Shown here piece after piece: positions 31,563 to 38,014 of a DNA stretch of 45,002 nt. Source of the DNA: a virus. Each line of letters opens with the position of its first letter. The stretch's first letter is position 1. The stretch spans positions 1-45,002 of IMG/VR virus record IMGVR_UViG_3300020442_002957; one strand, given 5' to 3'. The notes beneath the pieces were generated by a model that ran no database searches, was not told the origin of the DNA, and saw nothing but the letters and a program-made list of their open reading frames with translations. The position numbers were made by a program, and so were the translations under genes.

Positions 31563-31871
31563 ATGACTGACATTCTTGAAGATATTAAACTAGATGAAAA
31601 GCTCAAAGAAGATATCGAAGAGCCTAAAAAATATAAAGTAGTCATGCTAAATGATGACAAAACTCCTATGGAATGGGTCATCGGCATACTTATAGAAATT
31701 TTCAAACACGATAACAACACAGCTCAACAACTCACTCTAACCATTCATAACGAGGGATCTGGTATTGCTGGCATATATAGTTATGAGGTTGCTGAAACAA
31801 AAATGCAAGAAGCAACTCAACTTAGCCGGAATAATGGATTTCCGCTTGTGATTAAATTAGAGAAAGAGTAA
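31563..31871 (+). CDS. clpS: ClpS-type N-degron adaptor
   Basis: A 102-residue adaptor that delivers N-end-rule substrates to ClpAP and can block other ClpA substrates. After a disordered acidic N-terminus (~1-22), YKVVMLNDDKTPMEWVIGIL gives the NDxxTPM pocket. The core then continues through HNEGSGIAGIYSYEVAETKMQEA and GFPLVIKLEKE. The pocket residues are intact, so it should bind N-degrons. CAAGGAG precedes the ATG; it overlaps the next gene by one base. Confidence 0.9.
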   Translation: MTDILEDIKLDEKLKEDIEEPKKYKVVMLNDDKTPMEWVIGILIEIFKHDNNTAQQLTLTIHNEGSGIAGIYSYEVAETKMQEATQLSRNNGFPLVIKLEKE

Positions 31872-32419
31872 TGTCAAATTTAAAAGAGCTAACTTGGGAA
31901 CATCATAAAAACGCAGAACGACAAGCATTTGTAAAAGAGCTAATGGGTGGCAAAATTACAAATGAACGTTATGCAACCTATCTTTATAACCAACATCCGC
32001 AATATGATATATTAGAAGCAATGGCTATGATCCATGGTATATTTGACGGTGCTCCTGCACTTCGTAGAGCTCCAAGTATTATGGCAGACTTTGAAGAATT
32101 ATGGGCTGGAGGAGATAAAACTCGTCCAAAAATATGTCCTGTTGTAGGCGAATATGTAGAATATCTAAAACCTTTAGCACAAGATCGAGATAGACTAATG
32201 GCGCATGTTTATGTAAGACACATGGGCGATCTAAGTGGTGGTCAAATGATTAGTAAGCGTGTACCTGGTAGAGGAAGATTCTATAAATTTAAACAAGATC
32301 ACGATTTCTTAAAACAACATATTAGAGGACAACTTGACGATAGTATGGCAGAAGAAGCAAAGGTATGTTTTGACTTTGCTACTAAATTATTTAAACAAAT
32401 GATGGAGATGAATAAGTGA
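31871..32419 (+). CDS. Heme oxygenase (HO-1 type)
   Basis: A 182-residue enzyme that opens heme to biliverdin IX-alpha, CO and Fe2+ using reductant. LTWEHHKNAER places the proximal His at residue 12, and HVYVRHMGDLSGGQMISKRVPG is the distal helix with the Gly-rich kink. Somewhat shorter than cyanobacterial HO1 (~240). Start overlaps the clpS stop by one base. Directly followed and overlapped by a bilin reductase, so biliverdin is passed on. Confidence 0.9.
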   Translation: MSNLKELTWEHHKNAERQAFVKELMGGKITNERYATYLYNQHPQYDILEAMAMIHGIFDGAPALRRAPSIMADFEELWAGGDKTRPKICPVVGEYVEYLKPLAQDRDRLMAHVYVRHMGDLSGGQMISKRVPGRGRFYKFKQDHDFLKQHIRGQLDDSMAEEAKVCFDFATKLFKQMMEMNK

Positions 32420-33102
32420 TCTGGGAAAAACTTATAAATTGTAAAGATGAAATTATTAAAGTATTCGATAGCAAAGCAACAGAAATAGCAGAAGATGGAT
32501 TGGATTATTTTAACAGACCAGAATCTGGTTGGATCAACAGAGTATGGGCAAACGATAATATTAGACGAGCTCATATTGATGTAGTAGATGCAAGAGACAG
32601 CAAAGGTCTTTGGATGATGCATGTATGTATTTTTCCTACACTAGATAATCCTGCTCCTATATATGGCTTTGATGTTATTGCAGGTAAGAATAAAATGACT
32701 GGAGCCTTTCATGATTTTTCACCTAGTTCAGATCCAGATCATCCTATGATACAAGGATACTTTGAAAGTGTAGAACATTTTGTTCCTGAAAAACAACGCG
32801 AACTACCTGAATGGGCTAGAAATATTTTTACAGGCAAAATGCTTGCCGCAGGTAATGTAAAAACAGATGAAGAAGCATCTGAAATAATCCGCATTGCACT
32901 AGACAACTTACATGCTTATTTTGACGAAGTGGGTGCTACAAAAGGTGAAGGCGATCAGTCACTTGTTGCCGCTTCACAAGACTATTATTGTCACAATCAG
33001 CAACAGAATCCACACACAGCAAATGTTATGAAAAGTCTCGGACTGCCAGAAGAGGACGTAGACAAATTCTGTACTGACATGCTGTTTCCTAAATTAAACT
33101 AA
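32416..33102 (+). CDS. Ferredoxin-dependent bilin reductase (PcyX/PcyA-like)
   Basis: A 228-residue FDBR-family enzyme reducing biliverdin with electrons from ferredoxin. The core WMMHVCIFPTLDNPAPIYGFDVIAG contains the conserved Asp region, followed by GAFHDFSP, and the C-terminal SLVAASQDYYCHNQQQNPHT is typical. By context with heme oxygenase in a phage of a non-phototroph it fits PcyX, described from marine phage metagenomes as making phycoerythrobilin. I cannot separate it from PcyA or PebS by motif alone. GTG start, four-base overlap with the heme oxygenase gene. Confidence 0.85.
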   Translation: MIWEKLINCKDEIIKVFDSKATEIAEDGLDYFNRPESGWINRVWANDNIRRAHIDVVDARDSKGLWMMHVCIFPTLDNPAPIYGFDVIAGKNKMTGAFHDFSPSSDPDHPMIQGYFESVEHFVPEKQRELPEWARNIFTGKMLAAGNVKTDEEASEIIRIALDNLHAYFDEVGATKGEGDQSLVAASQDYYCHNQQQNPHTANVMKSLGLPEEDVDKFCTDMLFPKLN

Positions 33103-33120
33103 TACTTTACCAAAATAGTC

Positions 33121-33144
33121 TACATTAACAGATTACTTAATGTA
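33121..33144 (+). repeat. 8-bp inverted repeat
   Basis: TACATTAA (33121-33128) and TTAATGTA (33137-33144), eight bases apart, without a T run. Could be an operator or the 3' end of the bilin operon. Confidence 0.4.
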
Positions 33145-33208
33145 ACGGTTGAACCTCATAAATATGATTGTAGAGCGTGAGGGACAATCTATATTATATA
33201 CATTAAAG

Positions 33209-33235
33209 GACGAGCTTTACCGCTCGTCTTTTTTT
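33209..33235 (+). terminator. Rho-independent terminator
   Basis: GACGAGC, a six-base loop, GCTCGTC and seven T. It separates the GroEL-to-bilin block from the curli-type operon. In the preceding 33103-33208 I see a CATAAATA late-like word near 33157 but no gene or tRNA. Confidence 0.9.
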
Positions 33236-33244
33236 GTGAAAAGA

Positions 33245-33251
33245 TAAATAC
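33245..33251 (+). promoter_or_regulatory. T4-like late promoter of the curli-type operon
   Basis: GATAAATAC ten bases after the terminator, followed by a 7-bp hairpin and the GGAGGGCAA site. The only visible promoter before csgF. Confidence 0.6.
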
Positions 33252-33253
33252 TT

Positions 33254-33275
33254 ACGAGACAGAGGGCGGTCTCGT
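33254..33275 (+). repeat. 5' leader hairpin of the curli-type operon
   Basis: ACGAGAC and GTCTCGT pair around eight bases, two bases before the ribosome site. Same layout as at 5851-5870. Confidence 0.6.
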
Positions 33276-33276
33276 T

Positions 33277-33285
33277 GGAGGGCAA
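33277..33285 (+). promoter_or_regulatory. GGAGGGCAA ribosome-binding site of csgF
   Basis: Followed by A-ATC-TTG. At the lipase gene the same site runs straight into A-ATG, so ATC stands where an ATG is expected; the TTG three bases later (33290) is the likely start. Confidence 0.6.
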
Positions 33286-33289
33286 AATC

Positions 33290-33751
33290 TTGAAAACACT
33301 TATTTTTATTATCACAACTCTCATGGTCGCTCAAGCCGCGGCTAGTGAAATGAACTGGGGATTTAAATCACCATCATTCCATTACGGTAATGGATATTCA
33401 ACTCATGTACTTACTGTTGAACAATTACAGTTCAATAGGAAAAAAGAACGTGATGATGAAGCACGGGCTGAAGCAGAGCGAATTGAGCGTGAACTAGAAA
33501 ATACAACTCTATCTAAATTTGTTAAAAACGTAGAATCAAGAATTTATGCAACTCTATCAAAGCAGATGGTTGATGCGATGTTCGCAGAATGTAGTACAGG
33601 TTGTGCTACAACTGGTACAGCTGAAATTGAAGGTTCTACTATCACTTGGACCAAAGACACTACTACAGGCGAAATTAGTCTAGAAGTAATAGAAGCTGAT
33701 GGCTCGACAACAACTGTCACAATACCAGGTTCAGGGGAGTTTAACTTTTAG
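33290..33751 (+). CDS. csgF: CsgF-like curli assembly factor
   Basis: A 153-residue exported protein. The signal peptide KTLIFIITTLMVAQAAA is cut before SEMNW. MNWGFKSPSFHYGNGY corresponds to the N-terminal CsgF segment (F..P.F) that inserts into the CsgG pore. TLSKFVKNVESRIYATLSKQMVDAMF matches the CsgF helix. GSTITWTKDTTTGEISLEVIEADGSTTTVTIPG is the terminal beta-sheet with the T.G......D. pattern. An extra charged helix (~45-70) is not in E. coli CsgF. The start is TTG (or ATC) set by the GGAGGGCAA site. First gene of the cassette, abutting csgG. Role: couples subunit nucleation to the channel at the outer membrane. Confidence 0.8.
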   Translation: MKTLIFIITTLMVAQAAASEMNWGFKSPSFHYGNGYSTHVLTVEQLQFNRKKERDDEARAEAERIERELENTTLSKFVKNVESRIYATLSKQMVDAMFAECSTGCATTGTAEIEGSTITWTKDTTTGEISLEVIEADGSTTTVTIPGSGEFNF

Positions 33752-34558
33752 ATGAAGATAATATTATTACCTATAATTTTATGTGCATTATTAGGCGGCT
33801 GTGCGGCACCAGGAAGTCTTAAAGGACTTAGCAATGCTGATCCTATGCCTAGTATACAAAAGTCACCTATACCAGAGATGTTGGCCGCAGTGCCACCAAT
33901 TGAAGGTAAAAAGATTACTGTTGCTGTCTATAGTTTTAGTGATAAGACAGGACAACGTAAACCATCAGACACAGTATCAAACCTAAGTTCAGCAGTTACA
34001 CAAGGTGCAGAAGTTTGGGTTATCAAAGCATTACAAGAGGTAGGTAATGGTAGCTGGTTTGAAGTTGTTGAAAGAATTGGCATGGATCATTTGATTAAAG
34101 AACGTCAATTGATTCGTAACACAAGAGATGTGTATGAAAAAGAATTAAAGAGTGGACCTACACCCCTTAAGCCTATGTTGTTTGCAGGACTACTATTAGA
34201 GGGCGGAATAGTTGGTTATGATGCAAACACGGCTCAAGGCGGTGTAGGTGCTAGATATTTAGGAATTGGTACTCAAACAGAATACCGTGTTGATACTGTC
34301 ACTGTAGTGATGAGGCTTGTAAGTGTTAGCACAGGTAGAGTACTTATGAGTGTAGCAACTCAAAAAACAATAGCAAGCCATAGATCCGGAGCGGATATAT
34401 TTAAGTTCTTTGATATGGGAACTAGACTGGTAGAGTCGGAGACAGGCTTTTCAGTCAATGAACCGGTTAACTATGCTGTTAGGGCGGCCATTGAGGCAGG
34501 CATAGTTGAACTGATTTATGAAGGAGAAAGAAAAGAACTATGGAAGTTCAGAAAGTGA
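33752..34558 (+). CDS. csgG: CsgG-like curli secretion channel lipoprotein
   Basis: A 268-residue outer-membrane lipoprotein forming the type VIII secretion pore. Lipobox LGGC, Cys17. The family order is complete: ITVAVYSFSDKTGQRKPSD, SSAVTQGAEVWVIKAL, WFEVVERIGMDHLIKERQLIR, then LLEGGIVGYDANTAQGGVGARYLGIG (transmembrane hairpin 1 region), TQTEYRVDTVTVVMRLVSVSTGRVLMSVATQKTI, and FKFFDMGTRLVESETGFSVNEPVNYAVRAAIEAGI. Full length versus E. coli (277). No gap after csgF. Virtually certain family assignment; cargo is probably the two curlin-like proteins next door. Confidence 0.93.
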   Translation: MKIILLPIILCALLGGCAAPGSLKGLSNADPMPSIQKSPIPEMLAAVPPIEGKKITVAVYSFSDKTGQRKPSDTVSNLSSAVTQGAEVWVIKALQEVGNGSWFEVVERIGMDHLIKERQLIRNTRDVYEKELKSGPTPLKPMLFAGLLLEGGIVGYDANTAQGGVGARYLGIGTQTEYRVDTVTVVMRLVSVSTGRVLMSVATQKTIASHRSGADIFKFFDMGTRLVESETGFSVNEPVNYAVRAAIEAGIVELIYEGERKELWKFRK

Positions 34559-34564
34559 GGGCAA
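34556..34564 (+). promoter_or_regulatory. TGAGGGCAA ribosome site of the first curlin-like gene
   Basis: Overlaps the csgG stop and ends two bases before the ATG at 34567, deciding this start over one at 34540. Confidence 0.55.
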
Positions 34565-34566
34565 AT

Positions 34567-35274
34567 ATGCTTAAAATACTAACCGTTCTCCTGATGCTTT
34601 TTGGGTCTACGGCATTCGCAAATGAGATTTATATTGATCAAGTTGGCGATAACCTAGACTTAGACATTACACAGGATGGACAAAACAACAAAGTTGGTAC
34701 AGACCAAGCTGACATGACGTTGAGTGGCGATGATATGACTTTTGCTATTACACAAACAGGTAATACAAACACTATCGTTGCAACCATCAAAGGCACAGAC
34801 TATACAGGTTCATGGACATTTACAGGTAATTCAAACGCTGTAGATTTACAATGTTCTAGTGCATCAACAGGAAAATGTGACACTGTAACACTTAATATTA
34901 CAACAACTGGTGACGACAACACATTTGATTTTGATATAGGTGAATCGACTGACGCAGATTCAGCTACTGTAAGTTTTACAGTTGATGGTGATAACAACAT
35001 CAGTAACACTGATATTGACGGAACAAGCGTAGCATTAACAGTTATAATGGACAACTCAGCTTCATTAGCAACTACTAGTGCAAATTCCGATGAAGGAAAC
35101 GTATTGGACATTGATATTGATGGCAATGGTGATGTAAACGGTCATACAGTAACACTAGACATTACTGGTGGTGGTAGTACCTACGATATTAATCAAAGTG
35201 GAATCTACGACAACACTGTGAATGCTACATTCGATGGTGATAGCCAAGATGTTGACATAACACAGAGCGACTAG
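34567..35274 (+). CDS. Curlin-like exported repeat protein 1
   Basis: A 235-residue exported protein. Signal peptide MLKILTVLLMLFGSTAFA, then NEIYIDQVGDNLDLDITQDGQNN, shared with the second curlin-like protein. The mature chain is Asn/Asp/Thr/Gly-rich with about ten short strand-turn units of the form I-x-Q-x-G-x-x-N (ITQDGQNN, ITQTGNTN, INQSGIYDN, ITQSD). This matches the Q..G..N logic of CsgA/CsgB repeats, though many units have Asp or Thr in place of Gln. It is acidic, unlike typical CsgA. Probably an amyloid-like fibre subunit or nucleator exported through CsgG. Confidence 0.75.
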   Translation: MLKILTVLLMLFGSTAFANEIYIDQVGDNLDLDITQDGQNNKVGTDQADMTLSGDDMTFAITQTGNTNTIVATIKGTDYTGSWTFTGNSNAVDLQCSSASTGKCDTVTLNITTTGDDNTFDFDIGESTDADSATVSFTVDGDNNISNTDIDGTSVALTVIMDNSASLATTSANSDEGNVLDIDIDGNGDVNGHTVTLDITGGGSTYDINQSGIYDNTVNATFDGDSQDVDITQSD

Positions 35275-36438
35275 ATGAAACTTTTATTAGTGATCGCAAC
35301 CATTCTCTTATTCTCAAATCCAGCCCATGCGGCTTTGGAGGACGCAGGCTCTATTGGGTCCATCAAAGGCAGTGGTGTACTTGAGCGTGGAAATGATGTG
35401 ATCACAGGTGATAAGGGTGTTACTGTACAAATGCAGGACACTGCTGTCACAGCCAACGGAACTATGCGTATCGATTTCTTCGATGAAACAAGAGTTGATC
35501 TTACAGAACATGCAAGATTGACTATTGATGAATTCGTATACGATCCAGCAAATGATGTTGGTAGTCTTTCGATCAAAGCGGGTCTTGGCGGTGTACGCTA
35601 TGCATCAGGCCAGATAGCAAAAAAATATCGTCAAAACGTAAAGATCAAAACACCTTCTGCTACTATCGGGGTTAGGGGAACCGATTTTTCAATGGTAGTA
35701 GATGAGATGGGTGGTAGCATGATAACTCTGTTACCTTCATGTGACACAAATGGTATGTGTTATGTTGGAGAGATAGAAGTTAGCACCGACGTGGGGACTG
35801 TTGTCATGAATCAAGCCTTCCAATCAACCATGACATCCACAAGGATGCAACCCCCATCTCCCCCTTTACTTATTGAAGCTGACGAGTCTATGCTCAACAG
35901 TTTGATAATACTTCGCAAGCGTACACCTTATGACGAAGCTGAAGATGTTTATTATAGGCATGCTAAACGTGCAGATTTTTTAGGATTAGATTGGTTAGAT
36001 GTTGACTTACTTGATTCGTCGAGTTGGCTTGATACTGAAAGTTTGTGGGTTACAGCATTGGATGAAAGTGATTGGCGTCTGGGAGATATGCTTTATGATA
36101 TCCTGGATCAATTAAACGAGGCACTAAGGGCATTATTTGAAGATGAACTAATAAGGCAAAACGCTCTATTAATGAGACCAGATACAACTACATACGGCTT
36201 TGATGCCACAACGGGTATACGTTTGACAAAAGAAGGCGATAAGTGGATATGGGAGAGAGAAGATAGAGCAGGAGAAAACTACATAAGGATCAAATTAGAT
36301 CAAAACTATGGATACGATATAAATGTTAAACAAAGTGATTTTGAAATATACGGATACAAGTTGGGTGTTTCAACTAACAACAGCATTAATATTAAGCAGT
36401 GCGATAATGGTTGTTCCAACGATAGCTTATTCGAATGA
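35275..36438 (+). CDS. FecR-domain exported protein with curlin-like C-terminus
   Basis: A 387-residue exported protein. Signal peptide MKLLLVIATILLFSNPAHA, then a FecR domain (~25-170): GSIGSIKGSGVLERGNDVITGDKGVTVQMQDTAV, RIDFFDETRVDLTEHARLTIDEF, KIKTPSATIGVRGTDFSM. A helical middle with repeated LLDSSSWLDTESLW-type acidic segments follows. The end (YIRIKLDQNYGYDINVKQSD...NSINIKQCDNG) resembles curlin units. FecR domains are periplasmic sensor or ligand modules, and in bacteria such proteins often neighbour CHASE2 cyclases. No base lies between it and the upstream stop; it overlaps the next gene by 116 bases. May be a fibre-linked sensor. Confidence 0.8.
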   Translation: MKLLLVIATILLFSNPAHAALEDAGSIGSIKGSGVLERGNDVITGDKGVTVQMQDTAVTANGTMRIDFFDETRVDLTEHARLTIDEFVYDPANDVGSLSIKAGLGGVRYASGQIAKKYRQNVKIKTPSATIGVRGTDFSMVVDEMGGSMITLLPSCDTNGMCYVGEIEVSTDVGTVVMNQAFQSTMTSTRMQPPSPPLLIEADESMLNSLIILRKRTPYDEAEDVYYRHAKRADFLGLDWLDVDLLDSSSWLDTESLWVTALDESDWRLGDMLYDILDQLNEALRALFEDELIRQNALLMRPDTTTYGFDATTGIRLTKEGDKWIWEREDRAGENYIRIKLDQNYGYDINVKQSDFEIYGYKLGVSTNNSINIKQCDNGCSNDSLFE

Positions 36439-37138
36439 TCTCTACATTAACCAAGTAGGAGATGATCTCACTCTGTCTATAACACAAGACGGAGAAGACA
36501 ACACTATTGGCACAAGCTCTGTCCCTATAGATTTGGACGGTGATGATATTGATGTAACACTAGTTCAAGAAACAGATGGAGCATCAATTGTTCTATCTAT
36601 AGATGGCAATAACAATACACTTGTTGCAAAACAAAAGTGTTCAGAAAGTACTTGTAATGCAGACTCAATGGATTTTAACATTGTTGGTAATAACAATAAT
36701 GTAAAAGCGGGCCAAGGCTACAAGATTCGAAGTAATGGTGATTATGACTACGACTATCAAGAACATGGAGGGCATGACATGAATGTTGATATATCAGGAC
36801 ATTATAATACACTTAAACTTAGTCAGCGTAGCAACAATAGTATTAGCAATCATAATATGGACGTAGATATAAATTGGGATAGTAATAATGTACATGTAAT
36901 TCAAGAACACAATGCTGATAAAAGTTTAGACCTTACAATTAACAACAGATACAATGATGTTACTATACATCAGCGTAAAGCACACGGACACACAGCAACA
37001 ATAACAATAGATGGCACATATAACACACAATTAGATTTACAACAAGGCACAAACAGTACAACACAAGGTTTATCATATACTTTAAATCAATATTGTACTA
37101 CACCAGGCGGGTGCGCGGTTACCGTTACTCAAGAATAA
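36323..37138 (+). CDS. Curlin-like exported repeat protein 2
   Basis: A 271-residue exported protein with a hydrophobic signal (LTTALILSSAIMVVPTIAYS), then NDLYINQVGDDLTLSITQDGEDN, closely matching curlin-like protein 1. It has at least eight repeat units of ~22 residues (LTLSITQDGEDN, VNVDISGHYNTLKLSQRSNN, VDINWDSNNVHVIQE, ITIDGTYNTQLDLQQG, YTLNQY) and is His-rich in the middle. The N-terminal ~38 codons overlap the FecR gene in another frame. The ATG at 36323 lacks a site; a GTG near 36365 would still keep the signal peptide, so the true start is uncertain. Likely co-fibre or minor subunit. Confidence 0.75.
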   Translation: MLNKVILKYTDTSWVFQLTTALILSSAIMVVPTIAYSNDLYINQVGDDLTLSITQDGEDNTIGTSSVPIDLDGDDIDVTLVQETDGASIVLSIDGNNNTLVAKQKCSESTCNADSMDFNIVGNNNNVKAGQGYKIRSNGDYDYDYQEHGGHDMNVDISGHYNTLKLSQRSNNSISNHNMDVDINWDSNNVHVIQEHNADKSLDLTINNRYNDVTIHQRKAHGHTATITIDGTYNTQLDLQQGTNSTTQGLSYTLNQYCTTPGGCAVTVTQE

Positions 37139-37155
37139 TCGCAAAATATATTTTT

Positions 37156-37164
37156 GGAGGGCAA
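37156..37164 (+). promoter_or_regulatory. GGAGGGCAA ribosome site
   Basis: Four bases before the ATG at 37169; same word as at csgF and the lipase gene. Confidence 0.6.
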
Positions 37165-37168
37165 AAAA

Positions 37169-37570
37169 ATGAAATATATTTTAACTATCATAGCTCTGAC
37201 TGTGGCAAGCACAGCATGGGCAAATCCAAGCAACGAAGCAATGAAGGCATGCTTGGCAAAATTTAATTACACACCAGACCAGTTTGATACATTTGATTGG
37301 AGCAAAGCCGCGGCTTGCCATTCAGACTATCGTGTTGGTGTTATGCAAGCAGAGTACGCAGAAATGCGTGACTTCCTAAAACACAATCCACGTTATCGTG
37401 TACCAGGACAAAGCCAAAACAAGTGTTGGGGTAAGCCACGTGAAATGCCGTTTGAAAGTGCATACATCAAGCAAACTGCAATGGGCTTTGAAGCAGGAGT
37501 AAGTTACAAAGATACTCTACCAGCAGGCTGTTATGAAAACGGTCCTTGGGATAATAGAGATGAAAACTAG
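37169..37570 (+). CDS. Exported protein of the curli-type cassette, unknown
   Basis: A 133-residue exported protein. Signal peptide KYILTIIALTVASTAWA, mature chain ~115 residues with four Cys (ACLAKF, AACHSD, NKCWG, AGCYEN) likely in two disulfides, and many aromatic residues. No recognised family, but it sits in the cassette and uses the cassette's GGAGGGCAA site. Could play the CsgE or CsgC chaperone role by position; sequence does not show that. Confidence 0.65.
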   Translation: MKYILTIIALTVASTAWANPSNEAMKACLAKFNYTPDQFDTFDWSKAAACHSDYRVGVMQAEYAEMRDFLKHNPRYRVPGQSQNKCWGKPREMPFESAYIKQTAMGFEAGVSYKDTLPAGCYENGPWDNRDEN

Positions 37571-37697
37571 TATAGCAATAGCAGTAGTATTTCTAGCATT
37601 TGCAAGTTTATGCTACTATGATCCAGGTCGTGAATACTGGGAAGCAGTAGGTCCACGCTGGAATAAAATGTTTAACCCGGATACTTACAATGATTGA
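37560..37697 (+). CDS. Tiny membrane/exported protein
   Basis: A 45-residue ORF starting inside the end of the previous gene (11-base overlap) and ending eight bases inside the next. The N-terminus is hydrophobic (KTSIAIAVVFLAFASLC), with a possible lipobox-like FASLC, then an aromatic-rich tail. Overlaps on both sides are typical of real genes here. Confidence 0.55.
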   Translation: MKTSIAIAVVFLAFASLCYYDPGREYWEAVGPRWNKMFNPDTYND

Positions 37698-38004
37698 ATT
37701 AGCATTAGGACTTTCACTTCATTTAGGCTTGGCTGACAGCTACAATGAAGTTCACCCACATATTAGATATATTGAAAACGGCTATATGGCTGGAGCATAC
37801 TATAACAGCGTAGAAAATATAAGCACTTACGCAGGTTATAGATGGGAATATGAAGACTTTGGTTTAGAAGCGGCAGTAGTTACTGGATATCCAGAAGCAG
37901 ATATTGTTCCATATGTACGTGGAACTTACAAAGATTTCTTTGTAGCACCTGCAATGGAGAGAGGAACTGTTGGTGCAGTTATAGGATACGAGTTCAAGTT
38001 CTAA
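37690..38004 (+). CDS. Small beta-strand-rich protein with barrel-like C-terminus
   Basis: A 104-residue protein built of alternating strands with aromatic girdles (YMAGAYYNSVENISTYAGYRWEY, FGLEAAVVTGYPEADIVPYVRGTYKDFFVAPAME), ending YEFKF, a BAM-type terminal signature. There is no classical signal peptide; the N-terminus (IELALGLSLHLGLADS) is weakly signal-like. It may be an outer-membrane barrel or a tail-tube-like beta protein. Last gene before the cyclase, two bases from the late box. Confidence 0.55.
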   Translation: MIELALGLSLHLGLADSYNEVHPHIRYIENGYMAGAYYNSVENISTYAGYRWEYEDFGLEAAVVTGYPEADIVPYVRGTYKDFFVAPAMERGTVGAVIGYEFKF

Positions 38005-38011
38005 TAAATAC
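38005..38011 (+). promoter_or_regulatory. Late promoter box abutting a start codon
   Basis: ATAAATAC-TGT-ATG at the cyclase start (38015); no Shine-Dalgarno. Confidence 0.5.
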
Positions 38012-38014
38012 TGT

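Noticed and set aside
33103-33208. tRNA gene in the gap after the bilin reductase gene
   Set aside because: No cloverleaf, T-loop or acceptor pairing could be drawn; only a short inverted repeat and late-like word.
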